From positions 1 through 64,000 of the forward strand of contig JAXGGA010003432.1 of assembly GCA_038373865.1 (NCBI GenBank): DNA of 64,000 nt, given 5' to 3'. Positions 1 to 63,796 of this stretch are shown here, in pieces. The position numbers were made by a program, and so were the translations under genes. Every line of letters begins with the position of its first letter. The first letter of the stretch is position 1. Source of the DNA: Uloborus plumipes. Lineage: Eukaryota; Arthropoda; Arachnida; Araneae; Uloboridae. The notes beneath the pieces were generated by a model. That model had not been told where the DNA came from. It was given only the letters and a program-made list of their open reading frames with translations, and did no database searches.

Positions 1-1222
1 TTGAGTGACCTCTGACCTTTGTGCCAAGAGTCGTCCACAAATATTTATGTACTTACAGTTAGTGGGGATATAGTAGAACACAAAATAATTGTCAGTTCCA
101 CGGTTCACTCCTAAAGCAAAAAGTATTGGCTCATCTAAGTTGGCATGTTTTTATTGAAAAAAGAGCCAAGTCCAACTTTGACCTCCCAAAACGGAAAGAA
201 AAAAATTTTTTTTGGAAAAATAAAAAAACACGTGTTTAATAATTTTAAATAAAGACCATATTCTGAAATTTTCAGCAAAATCAAAAATGTCAAGTTTTTT
301 GACTGCCTGATTCTTAAAAAAAACGGCTCTTAAACTTGACCCTATACTTTTGTTAAATCATTTGATCAAAATACTAAGACACTGAAATGGGAAATTTAAA
401 CTGCAAAACAGTAATGTTGATATAGTACTGTTATTTTATGTGGATTATTTACTTTAAAAAAAAGTTAGTGCAAGTTATGTGTTAGAGTTTGGGCAGGATT
501 ATCTGAGAGAAGAAGTAGCAAACGGTTGGGGGCCCGGCATGCCATTAGCCAAAGAAATTATTTCAAAGAAAAAGGGGGGGGGGGGCAAAGTAAAAAAAGA
601 AAAACATCAGATTGAGCTTTTATTTAGAACAAACAATTTTCAGGTAAAGTTTAAAATCTTGATTTTTTTTTGTCTCATAGAGAGCAGACATGCTACATAC
701 CACATAACATTAGCTGAATGTACCGTCTTGACCCTTTGCTAGGTGCCTTTGAGTTGTTTAGACTTCCTAATTGACTTTCGAAGACAAAGACCTTAATTCT
801 TTAAAAGGACCTTGATTTTTACTTTTAATGATCAAAATTAGTGATGCACTGGTTAATTGGCAATAATTTGCCACTTTGTTGATTAACCTATCTGCCAATT
901 TTATCCACTTAATCGGCTAGAAAACTGTTTTTATATTAAAATCTTTTCCGCTAAGAATACATTTTTACCGCTTCTAAATACATTTTTTCTGATTAATGGG
1001 AATTTTTTTTCAAAGTAAAAAAAGGAAAACATCTGAGCTTTTACTTTAAAAAAAAATTATGTACTAATTACGATAAATTATGAATACAATAAATCATGTA
1101 TGATAAATTATAAATATGGGTATATACTCTCTATAAATTGTGTTTATATAAATTATGTTAAATCTCTATATAAATTATGTTAAAAACAGCCAAGACATAA
1201 TAAACAATGTAAAATAAGTAAA
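1..1222. other. Region without recognised gene
   Basis: AT-rich sequence with short A, T and G runs. Short open frames here (for example 479-742) have no recognisable product. A stretch at about 840-1000 rich in TTAATTGGC-type words looks like an old repeat, but I find no ends. It probably belongs to the ABCC intron or its 5' flank. Confidence 0.5.
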
Positions 1223-1850
1223 TACAGTATAACATCTTTAATTCAGAATCGTCTAGACCAGGGCAATTCCGAATTATGGAAATTTCCGAATTATAGAACG
1301 TATGAATAATAAAATGAATAATAAATCGCTGAACCGAAGCGAAATGTGAAATAAGTAGTTTTTTAAATAAACTGTATTAATAATAGCACATAATAATGTG
1401 AATTTTTCAGTTAAAAAAACTAATTTTAAACACGTATTTCAAAGAAATTAAGATTTTGATTAGTAGCGCCATCTGTTGTCATCTCCGGAAAACACAACGA
1501 TTAATTTCAGGTATAAGGTTAATAAATCAATTATTACAGCAATAAATGAGAAATACTTACCCTATTTTAAAATGCTAAGGCAAAAAAAAAATGATGTTAA
1601 GAGGAAAACGAAACATTGATGCTCCATGAAAAAAAAGTTATAAATATGAGAAAACATATTGGAATATATTTATTAAATACAAGTTTTGAACAAGAATTTT
1701 CAACTTTTCTTTAACATATCAAAGATAATTGCTTCATTTTAGGTTTATGGGAAACCAATTTCTCGCGAATTTTATAAATGGTCATTAGTTCGTGTTCATC
1801 TATGAACGACCTTTGTTCAAGACCTTTTATCGCGGTATCAAGTGTTTTAA

Positions 1851-3301
1851 TCAGACTTTCAGTTGAAATTGTCTCTTCAATCTCTTCACAGTCGCTCTCA
1901 TCATCAGTGCTGTCTCCGCGTCACTGAATTCGTTCATTATCGGAGCACTGTCGTCACACTCCAACACTTCAATTAAGTTGGATTCCTGCAAGTCGATTTT
2001 GCGTTGATGGCCATAAGCCAACAAGTTCGAAATGTACCCTTTTTTTGGGGGGAATATTAAATCCCTCGAATTCGGAATCGTTTTCATCATCAAGAAATAA
2101 AGTTTGAGGAATCAGCTTGTGCCATACATTTTTCAGAGCATCACTTGAGATGCTCTCCCAGGCACTAGCTGCACACCAAAGTGAATCTTTTAGTGTGAAC
2201 TCCTTTACAAAGTTGCAAATGTGCTCTTTTCCTTATTTATGGAATCGAGCATTCGTTGCAAGAAATTGCTCTTGTAATGAGCCTTCACTGCGTTTAGCAC
2301 GGCATTGTCCAGTGGCAGTATAAACAACGTGCAGTTGGGAAGAAACCTAAGTTCTTCATTCTCCGTAGCTATTGATGCTGCATCAGCGTGAGCTGCGCAG
2401 CTATCGACGATGAGCATTATTTTTGCGTTGGCTGGTAGGTTCACAGATGAAGAGTGGCTACGAGCTTTCGGCAGGAAGTGATTCTCGCACCACTCAGAAA
2501 AAATGTCATTCGACATCCAGGCCCTCTTACTGTTTCTATAGAGGACTGGGAAAGTTTTGATGCCTTTAAAAGCACGAGGTCGAGCACTTTTTCCAATCAC
2601 CATTAATTTTAACTTGTGTGTTCCAGCCGCGTTTGCGCAAGCCAAAACTGTAATCCTTTCTTTCTTATCCTTGATGCCTGTCGCATTCTTTTCTTGATAA
2701 ATTGCAAGAGTTTTTCTGGGAACATATCTCAAAAAAAGTGCGGTCTCATCGGCGCTATAAATATTTTCCCGTAATATATTTTTTTCCTGAATAATTTCTA
2801 TCAATTCATCGACAAACACTTCCGCTGCTTCATAATCCGAACTTATTTTTTCCCCGTTGATTCGAATTTGTCGAATGCCGTGGCGTTTTTTGAATTGTCT
2901 AACTATCCGGTGGTGTAATCACAGGGAGTTGTCAAACCCATTTCTGTGTGGTACCGCTTTGCTTGCGCGATAATCAGAGGTCCAGTTAACGGCACATTTT
3001 CCGATCGCCGTTGCTTGAACCAATCAATCATAACTTTGTCCAAATTCTTGTTTTTTGCACCTTTAATCGTCTCAAAAGGAGAATCGCTATCGACAAAAAA
3101 AGCAAGAATTTCTTCCCTTTGCTTGATGATGTCATATACAGTTGATTTTCCGATTCCATATTCCTCGTATAAAGTTTTCACAGCCGTCGCTTGGTTGAAT
3201 TTCTTTAAAATCTCGACTTTTTTCACGATGGTTATGGTACAATATTTGTTTCTTTTCTCCGTCCCTAAAACAGGGGTGGTGGAAGATCTCTTTTGACTCA
3301 T
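1851..3301 (-). pseudogene. Tigger transposase (CENP-B HTH + DDE_1), frameshifted
   Basis: Cut-and-paste transposase in three pieces. Piece one (3301-2903) has a CENP-B type N-terminal helix-turn-helix (VKKVEILKKFNQATAVKTLYEEYGIGKSTVYDI is the region) and a second Tc5-type DNA-binding domain (DWFKQRRSENVPLTG). Piece two (about 2900-2205) has the DDE_1 catalytic core, with Asp in YSADETALFL, Asp in LIVDSCAAHA and a third Asp in LPLDNAVLNAVKAHYK, so the DDD triad is still present. Piece three (2093-1851) is the acidic C-terminal tail. Frames change near 2905 and near 2210, so the copy is probably dead. Confidence 0.85.
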
Positions 3302-4233
3302 ATTTACTCAAAACATCAATTCAATATTGGACAAAAAAACGTGCTGCAGTGGAAGAAAACGAAATGGTTTAAATAGCCAGCAGTTTTATATTTTGAAAAA
3401 AAATAAGTAACAACAAATATGATTGGCTGCGATTAGCTCTAAGCAGGGACGTAACCAGTAGGGTATGTCATAAAAATAAAAGTTTTTTTTTTCGACTTGG
3501 TACACGCACTTTCCTATGTATTCACTCATTTTGAGTTGATTGGTACAAAAAAAAGTTTTTGGAAAAAAAATTTAGCTACCGGGAAAACGCAATTTACATA
3601 AGCGTTTTTTCAAAAAATTCACTATTTTCAAGTTGAAAATGCAATATAGCTGCGGGAGTTTTTTAAAAGATTGTTCTGCTAACTTAAATGCACGTTTTCA
3701 ACTGTAATGAACATACTTTCCTTATAAAAAATGCAGTTAAATATACATTTCGTCTCTTTTGGTTTTTAAAAAGAGCATAAACTATCGATAATTGTTCCTA
3801 CTGAAACGGGTTACGCTTTTGGTCAATCGACATCGCTGTCTTCGTTAGGCAGTCAGTTGTTCAGGGGAAAATGCCACATACATCTGGGGAAGTGACCCCC
3901 ATTTTGCTTATTAACGCCCCCCCCCCCCCCAAGATAACTTTTGACCAGCAGCACGCGTTTTCACTAAAATGTCTTTCATCCTGCGTAAGATTTTTATATT
4001 AGTTGCGCTTTCCGACAAAAGGCAAATTGAGATTCTCTTTTTTGTTTTATTAAAGGATGGATTGATTTCCACTAAAAACCTGGAAAGCAAAAGGCACTAA
4101 TAATTTTAAACATCGAAGAAGTCAGACTTACAGTTCGACTCTCCCGAAAGCTAGTGCCGTCGTGTAATATTATGACTCGAGGAAATACCCTGGAATTTTT
4201 GTAGTATAGCTGTACGAAGTAAACGAAACTACC

Positions 4234-4560
4234 TTGATATTAGTAGAGCGACCGTTACTTCAGTCAGGTTTGCTGTGTCATCAACCGCGGCAGTTGCTAT
4301 CATGTGAAATAGGATTATGTGACTGGTTGAAGGACATAGGTATAGACATTTGCCTTCAACTAATTGGCAGTGATACCTCCAATGAAATGTCTGGCTGGAA
4401 AGGAGGCATGCTACATTATATCGAAAAACTCCTCCATTACATACTTTTTAGATCTTTCTTTCTGCATGCTTCACATCAACGAGCAGATATTAAGTCATAT
4501 AGTCGCAAAACTTGACGGATCAGCTTCTCCATAAAAGGAATGGATTGGTACTGTAGGTAA
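4234..4560 (+). pseudogene. Mirror copy of the same broken protein, left arm
   Basis: Plus-strand counterpart of the right-arm frame, again with GSDTSNEMSGWKGGM and the same frame change before LHINE. It lacks the upstream about 340-bp coding part because of the arm deletion. Differences from the other arm show the two arms have diverged. Confidence 0.5.
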
Positions 4561-5124
4561 ACTCTTTTTCCAAGTTGAGTTTCTTGAGAAAAAAAACAAA
4601 GTTTAAGCCAATTCAATTTTTGGAGCCCCTTGTTAATATGGACGAAAATGTTGCTAGTCAGTCGATCAGTTCCGTGGAAGGCAGAAGCATTGAAGCTCAC
4701 TGATGGCGGAACTATTTCCAGCCCTAATTGATAATATTTTGTCAAATGCAAAGGCATTTTTACCTTAGTCCTCAGAGCAAAGAAGAATTAAAAGTAAAGT
4801 TTCCTGTATAAAAAACGGGTCCTTTTGGGCTATTCTAGAAAATATACTCATTGCTCCTCTTTACTTTGAGGACTAAGGTAAAAACGCCTTTGCATTTGAC
4901 AAAATAGTATCAATTAGGGCTGGAAATAGTTCCGCCATCAGTGAGCTTCAATGCTTCTGCCTTCCACGGAACTGATCGACTGACTAGCAATTTTTCGTCC
5001 ATATTAACAAGGGCTCCAAAAATTGAATTGGCTTAAACTTTGTTTTTTTTTCTCAAGAAACTCAACTTGGGAAAAGAGTTTACCTACAGTTCCAATCCAT
5101 TCCTTTTATGGAGAAGCTGATCCG

Positions 5125-5700
5125 TCAAGTTTTGCGACTATATGACTTAATATCTGCTCGTTGATGTGAAGCCAGCAGAAAGAAAGATCTAAAAAGTATG
5201 TAATGGAGGAGTTTTTCGATATAATGTAGCATGCCTCCTTTCCACCCAGACATTTCATTGGAGGTATCACTGCCAATTAGTTGAAGGCAAATGTTTGTAC
5301 CTATGTCCGTCAACCACTCACATAATCCTATTTCACGTTGCTCAACCAGCTTTTCCTTTGCTGTCTTCTTCTTCTGGTGTATAGTGAGTGAGGTAGCGAT
5401 CTCCACGCTCTTCTGTTACGGTCTTTCTTTGATGCTTTTCCGAAAGCTACCAGTGTTCTCATCGTGACTAAGAGTGAGAGTGTTGTGCTTTCTGCTTTCC
5501 ACAAAAATTGCAGTAAAGTTACTTCTTGCGATATTGGAACTCTCCTAAGCGCTTGGGTGCTCCATAACATGCTCTTTAGCATGAAACACCTTTCTGCTAT
5601 CGCACATGAGATGTTTTTTATATTCATCGAGATGGCCTGCTTTCACAAGACTACCCAAAAGGCTATATATGATAGCAAATGCCGTGGTGGATGACACAGC
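5125..5700 (-). pseudogene. Broken TE-associated protein, right arm of the palindrome
   Basis: Minus-strand fragments in two frames. One (5627-5328) contains KESTT/LSHDE-like and RRSLPHSLYT text that reads better as a shifted HYTPEEEDSKGKAG. The other (5406-5125) contains CLQLIGSDTSNEMSGWKGGM and, after a frame change, LHINE and AKLDG. An Asp, GWKGG, then LHxNE and LDG pattern recalls a protein family common in arthropod repeats and resembles the hAT-like Asp/His-Glu layout. I cannot give a family name. Confidence 0.5.
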
Positions 5701-8700
5701 AAACCTGACTGAAGTAACGGCCGCTCTACTAATATCAAGGTAGTTTCGTTTACTTCATACAGCTATACTACAAAAATTCCAGGGTATTTCCTCGAGTCAT
5801 AATATTACACGACGGCACTAGCTTTCGGGAGAGTCGAACTGTAAGTCTGACTTCTTCGATGTTTAAAATTATTAGTGCCTTTTGCTTTTCAGGTTTTTAG
5901 TGGAAATCAATCCATCCTTTAATAAAACAAAAAAGAGAATCTCAATTTGCCTTTTGTCGGAAAGCGCAACTAATATAAAAATCTAACACAGGATGAAAGA
6001 CATTTTAGTGAAAACGCGGCTGCTGGTCAAAAGTTATCTTGGGGAGGGGGGGAGTTAATAAGCAAAATGGGGGTCACTTCCCCAGATGTATGTGGCATTT
6101 TCCCCTGAACAACTGACTGCCTAACGAAGACAGCGATGTCGATTGACCAAAAGCGTAGCCCGTTTCAGTAGGAACAATTACCGATAGTTTATGCTCTTTT
6201 TAAAAACCAAAAGAGACGAAATGTATATTTAACTGCATTTTTTATAAGGAAAGTATGTTCATTAGAGTTCAAAACAGGCATTTAAGTTAGCAGAACAATA
6301 TTTTAAAAAAACCCCGCAGCTATATTGCGTTTTCAACCTGAAAATAGTGATTTTTTTGAAAAAACGCTTATGTAAATTGCGTTTTCCCGGTAGCTAAAAT
6401 TTTTTTCCAAAAACTTTTTTTTGTACCAATCAACTCAAATTGAGTGAATACATAGGAAAGTGCGTGTACCAAGTCGAAAAAAAAAACTTTTATTTTTATG
6501 ACATACCCTAGTAACCAGGCCATTTTCGAACAGGGGCAAGACTTCACTTCGGCGCCCCCCCCCCCCAACTATTACAATGAAAGAAAATATTTGTCGAAAA
6601 AAATGATAACGACAACGTCTGGACCGTCATATAAGGGTATACTCAATGTATATTACACAGAAAATGAACATAAAGTCCGATTAAATATGTACAATACTTT
6701 CTCAGAGCCAAAGGGACAAATTTTCCCTCTTCACACCCCTGAATATAGGATTAAACCGACCTCCGACACACATTGGTTTTAGTGCTCCATTTTCTCATAC
6801 ATTTTCTGCTCAAATCCTTAATACTTTGTTTTTTTTTTTTTTTTTTTTGAAAGTATGCTTATCAGTTAACAAAAGTTTTTAAGTTAAAATGTCAAGTTAA
6901 TTCTAAAACTTCTCGCGTAGTTCAATAGGAGAATAGCTTATAGCTCATAGACTTCTTTTTTCATACTGTAACGATTTCAAATGTGAAAAGATTTATAAAA
7001 TGATGTCGAAGTATAAGTGGATTGAATGAAAATGAATAAATTAAAATTTTAAAAAATAGTATTTTAGTATTTAATTATTCAATAAAAGGCAAATAATGAA
7101 GAAACATTTTGAATACATTTCTGTTTAGTTTCAGCTTTACATCACTTACATTAAAAAACGAAAACATTAGAACTTTATTTTGCGATCTTTTTTGGCTGCA
7201 AAAGTTTTTACTATATCATCAAATGATTACTTAGACGCTAACTTGTGCTCTATCCGGATTATATTTAAGTTAGTCAGCCAATTTTGTCCCGTTAAGTTTC
7301 TAAGGTAATTTTTTATAAGCTTTAATTTACTAAAGCTGTTTTCATTTAAAGCAACAGACACAGGAATAGTTAGAAATATTCGTAGCGCACTTGTGATATT
7401 AGTAAGCAGCTTATAGTTTGTTTTGAAATATTAGAGTGAGAAGAAATCCTAAACTTTACTGTGTAAGAAAGGGATCGAGAACATAAAAAAATGAATTGTT
7501 GAATTAATGTTTGTAAATTAGCATTTGCTTATTAAATACTTTACAAAACATCACATATTATGACTGAAAAATATTCTGTCCAATTTATTTATTTAAAACC
7601 AGAATTTTAATTTGAAAATTGGTACTTTTTATTAACGCGATAATTTCCAGGAACAAAAAACTTCCCTCGTCAACGCCAATCCCGTATTGTAGTGATTGAC
7701 CAAAAGTAGCCAAATAACTAAGCAAAATATTGGTTTGTTTAATAATGTCTATTCGGAAACCTGATCAAGTGATTTAAAACCGGTCATTTCTATTGTTGAA
7801 ATTGTTCAGAAATAGATATTTAAAATATTTTTTATAAAAAATGCGAGCATCCATGTAGACTTTAATACTTCAAGCAGTTGCTAAATAATCTTACCTGGCA
7901 AAAGAATGAACACCACCCTCTATTTGAAAACGGGACATAGTTGACAAAACTTAGAAGGTGGGGGGGGGGAGGGAGTAAAAGTAAAAACTCTTTTTGTTTT
8001 TACATTTAACAGTTTTCCTAAGAGTTTTTTTTAAATATTTTTTCTTATCGGCTGTAATAGCACCCTCCTCCATTTGGCGCCCCCCAAGTAGCTGCTTGTA
8101 TTGCTTGCCCCTTGGACTGCTCCTGAGGGTGCCAAAATTAGATTGGTAGTAGGTTTAAAAATTCTCATATGAGTTCAATTTCTAAAAAACTGTAGCACAT
8201 TTTTTTAAAAAAGAGAGAGAGAGCTTTGAACTGAATCTTCATTATTATAGTGCGATATTTTTCTTGAAGAATGAGAGAAATTAATCGGCACGTTGGAACG
8301 CTGGAACGTTGCAAGAATTGTCCCCTAGGCCAGTGGGGTGGACAAGCTTTAAGACACCATGTTAACAGTTTTGTTGCAGTTTAATCTTGGAACAGGCGAT
8401 CTTTTCCACATTAAAAGATATTTCTTTAACTTTCTGCCTGTGAATGCAATGAGCCTTTTTTTTTTATTTATTTAAGGGAGAGCTGGCATTTAAAAATTTG
8501 TCTTTTTTTTTAAATAATGAAAAGAAAATTATGCAGTTACATTAGACAGTTCAGCCCCCCTAAAATCTGGCGCCCGGGGCACGAGCCCCGTCTGCCCCCC
8601 CCCTCTAGTTACGTCCCTGGCTCTAAGTAACCAATCATAGTTTCTGTTACTTTCTGAACGAGTCCCGAATAATTCTGAAAATTCTAAGAGTTAACTTGTG

Positions 8701-8917
8701 GCGCCATCTATGGACAATCAGAGAAAATATTTTTTTTGAAAAGTGAAAAAATGTCCAAATTATAGATTTTCCGAACTACAGAAGTCCAAATTAACGATGT
8801 TATACTGTAGTTGTCTGCAGCAACTATAAATAAAAAGCCTGCAACATGTTAATTAAAAAAATCAAAAATGATTGAAAAAAAAACAATAGTAAACTTGTAT
8901 TTTATTTTGTTTTTCAG

Positions 8918-61363
<52,446 letters not shown>

Positions 61364-62574
61364 GTAAGATTCTTGTCAAGCTTTAAAACATTATTTTGTG
61401 CTTTCAATGAGAGACTTTTTGTATTTACTGAGGGGGAAAAAAAGTTGGATTGTAATTATTTTTTAAAGTTTCCCACTTTTTATGCACTTACGATGCAGGG
61501 TATTTTCAAGTCTATTCCATGGGTAAGGAATTAATGTACCAAAATTGATCATCGTCAGATTATAGTCCAAAAGTATAGTAGTTTTATCTTTTTAAAATGA
61601 CTTTACTGCAAAATCCTTTTAGGAAAAAATCAAGGTAGATTTTGAATATTGACCAATTTCAAGTTACCTATTTTTGTGGCACTCCACTGTATTCAAATAA
61701 TTCTAAAAGACTGTGCATATCCTCAAAAAATTACATAAGGCATTTTTTGATTCAAAGTACTTTCACATTTCAGCCGTCCTAACAATTATTTTGGTAAGAG
61801 CTAATTTATTTATAACTAAGCCTTTACTTTTTCTATTTTTGATTATTATTTTCTGTTTGTTAAAGTTTAGTACTTGAAAGTAGATGTTCATGATTGTCCC
61901 ATTTTTAAGCAGAAAAGGATCACATAGAAAAATCCAAATTAGAAAAAAGATGAAAAAATACAAATCCCAACAAAAGAATTTTTAAAAAGGCTAAAAAAGT
62001 TAGAGAAAAATGAAAGCTAAAACCCTTGTAAAAAGAATTCAGAATTGAAGCAAATGTAACTGAAAAAAATCTGTAAGATAAACAAGTAAAAAAGAGGAGA
62101 GTTCAAAATCCCAAATTAAAAGCCAAGTGAAAACATCCTTAGATTTCCTTTATTTTCTGATTCAGACATCAAGTAACCAAAATTTATAACACCACTAAGG
62201 CATCTTGAATTAAAAGATCAAGAAAAAGTGGATTATCTGGTATTAAAAACTAATGCATTGTATCAATTAACAAGTTAAAGGGAAGTAGTAAAGAAACAAG
62301 TGAAATATTAGTCATCATAATTGCTCTATCATAATGCATTCAATACATATAAGTGTTTATGTATCTGAATGTGAGTGTTATCATGCAGCAATTCGTAATT
62401 CCACGTGTTCCATCCAGTGCTTATAATTCCGAACATGTGTTTAGAATTGCAGCCAAATTTTCATATTTACCTATTTTTGATGATGAATTTTACACTTCTT
62501 TAAAAGTAAGCAATGGTTTTTTTTTATTCTTAAGGAGCTAAAAAATTGCCCTTAAGCATGAAAACATTTTATTA
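61364..62574 (+). other. Start of intron 23
   Basis: Should run to the NBD2 exons beyond the window. It contains one open, splice-bounded stretch (62389-62505) that does not resemble any ABCC segment; see the rejected list. Confidence 0.5.
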
Positions 62575-62576
62575 TA

Positions 62577-63794
62577 CACTGAAGTGACAAAAGTCATGGG
62601 ATAGCAATATGCAAATTTTCAGATGGCAGTAGCATCGCATAGAACAGGTATAAATGCGCAGTGCTTTTACACAGCTTTCATTTCTGTTCAAGTTATTCAT
62701 GTGAAGAGGTTTTAACGTGATGATGACCGCACGACGTGAATTAACAGACTTTGAACGCGGAATGTTAGTTGGAGCTAGACGCATGGGTCATGCCATTTCG
62801 GAAATCGTTAGAGAATTCAACATTCCCAGATCCACTGTGTCAAGAGTGTGCCGAGAGTATGAAATTTCAGGCATAACATCCCACCATGGACAGCGCAGTG
62901 GTCGACCGCCTGCACTTAAAGAAAGAGACCGGCGACGTCTGCAAAGAGTCGTAAATTCTAACAGACAAGCAACACTGCGTCAAATCACCGTAGAAATCAA
63001 TGTGGGACGTACAATGGACGTGTCTGCTAGAACTGTGCGGAGAAATTTGGATTTCTTGGGCTATTCCAGCAGAAGACCGACTCGAGTGCCTTTACTGACA
63101 GAACGACATCGCTTGCAGCGACTCTCGTGGGCACGTGAGCATATCGGTTGGTCCCTAGATGAATGGAAAACCGTGGCCTGGTCCGATGAGTCACGATTTC
63201 AGCTGGTAAGAGCCGATGGTAGGGTTCGAGTGTGGCGCAGACCCCACGAAGCCATGGACCCAAACTGTCAGCAAGGCACTGTTCAAGCTGGTGGTGGCTC
63301 CGTAATGGTGTGGGCTGTTTTTTCATGGCATGGACTTGGTCCTTTAGTGCGACTGGACCGAACATTGACTGGAAATGCTTATGTGCAGCTACTTGGAGAT
63401 CACTTGCAGCCATTCATGGACTTCATGTACCCAAACAACGATGGGATTTTTATGGATGACAATGCGCCATGTCACCGGGCCACAACTGTTCGCAATTGGT
63501 TTGAAGAAAATTCTGGACAATTCCAACGAATGATTTGGCCACCTAGATCGCCCGACATGAATCCCATTGAGCATTTATGGGACACCATCGAGAGGTCTGT
63601 TCGTGCCCAAAATCCTGCCCCATCAACGCTTTCACAATTATGGACGTCTATCGAGACAGCATGGCTCAATATTCCTGCAGAAGACTTCCAACGACTTGTT
63701 GAGTCCATACCACGTCGAGTTGTTGCACTTCGCCGGGCAAAAGGAGGGCCGACACGATATTAAGAGGTATCCCATGACTTTTGTCACTTCAGTG
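62577..63794 (+). mobile_element. Intact Tc1/mariner element, copy 2 (1218 bp)
   Basis: Same ends, same length and same orientation as 27497-28714, flanked by TA (62575-62576 and 63795-63796). Seven differences from copy 1 by eye. Confidence 0.96.
62720..63763 (+). CDS. Tc1/mariner transposase, DD36E type, intact (copy 2)
   Basis: 347 residues from ATG at 62720, uninterrupted. It differs from copy 1 at four residues: Asp to Glu and Gln to Arg after the GRPPALK hook, Lys to Gln a few residues on, and Met to Ile near the C-terminus. The catalytic Asp, Asp and Glu and the HTH regions are unchanged. None of the differences looks disabling. Confidence 0.95.
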   Translation: MMTARRELTDFERGMLVGARRMGHAISEIVREFNIPRSTVSRVCREYEISGITSHHGQRSGRPPALKERDRRRLQRVVNSNRQATLRQITVEINVGRTMDVSARTVRRNLDFLGYSSRRPTRVPLLTERHRLQRLSWAREHIGWSLDEWKTVAWSDESRFQLVRADGRVRVWRRPHEAMDPNCQQGTVQAGGGSVMVWAVFSWHGLGPLVRLDRTLTGNAYVQLLGDHLQPFMDFMYPNNDGIFMDDNAPCHRATTVRNWFEENSGQFQRMIWPPRSPDMNPIEHLWDTIERSVRAQNPAPSTLSQLWTSIETAWLNIPAEDFQRLVESIPRRVVALRRAKGGPTRY

Positions 63795-63796
63795 TA

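Larger units (their letters stand above)
3459..6510. mobile_element. Palindromic element with 8-bp TSD and TAGGGTATG ends
   Basis: Nested at the left end of the hAT element. The termini TAGGGTATGTCATAAAAATA are inverted copies, flanked by an 8-bp duplication GTAACCAG (3451-3458 and 6511-6518). Almost the whole element is one inverted repeat: left arm about 3459-4782, right arm about 4862-6510. The left arm lacks about 340 bp that the right arm has (about 5340-5690). TAGGG ends and 8-bp duplications fit hAT; other superfamilies with 8-bp duplications are not excluded. Confidence 0.8.
3444..8619. mobile_element. hAT-like element nested in the Tigger element
   Basis: Ends CAGGGACGTAAC and GTTACGTCCCTG, flanked by a perfect 8-bp duplication GCTCTAAG (3436-3443 and 8620-8627), typical of hAT. 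It is itself split by a second element (3459-6510). The remaining about 2.1 kb has G/C-run subterminal sequence (for example about 8560-8605) and no transposase I can recognise, so it looks non-autonomous. Confidence 0.85.
1225..8807 (-). mobile_element. Tigger/pogo-type DNA transposon, interrupted
   Basis: Both termini read CAGTATAACATC inward and are flanked by TA (1223-1224 and 8808-8809), the target duplication of the Tc1/mariner/pogo group. After subtracting the nested insertion (3444-8619 plus its 8-bp duplication) about 2.4 kb remain, a normal Tigger length. The transposase is on the minus strand and broken. Confidence 0.88.

Noticed and set aside
479..742. 87-residue open frame at the start of the window
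   Set aside because: Low-complexity Lys/Gly stretch with an alternative start and no similarity that I recognise.
62389..62505. Possible 39-codon exon after exon 23 (AG acceptor, GTAAGC donor, phase 0)
   Set aside because: The phase would fit, but the acceptor has a poor pyrimidine tract and the translation (VPSSAYNSEHVFRIAAKF and so on) resembles no ABCC segment; the NBD2 lead-in is expected here. Transcript data would decide.
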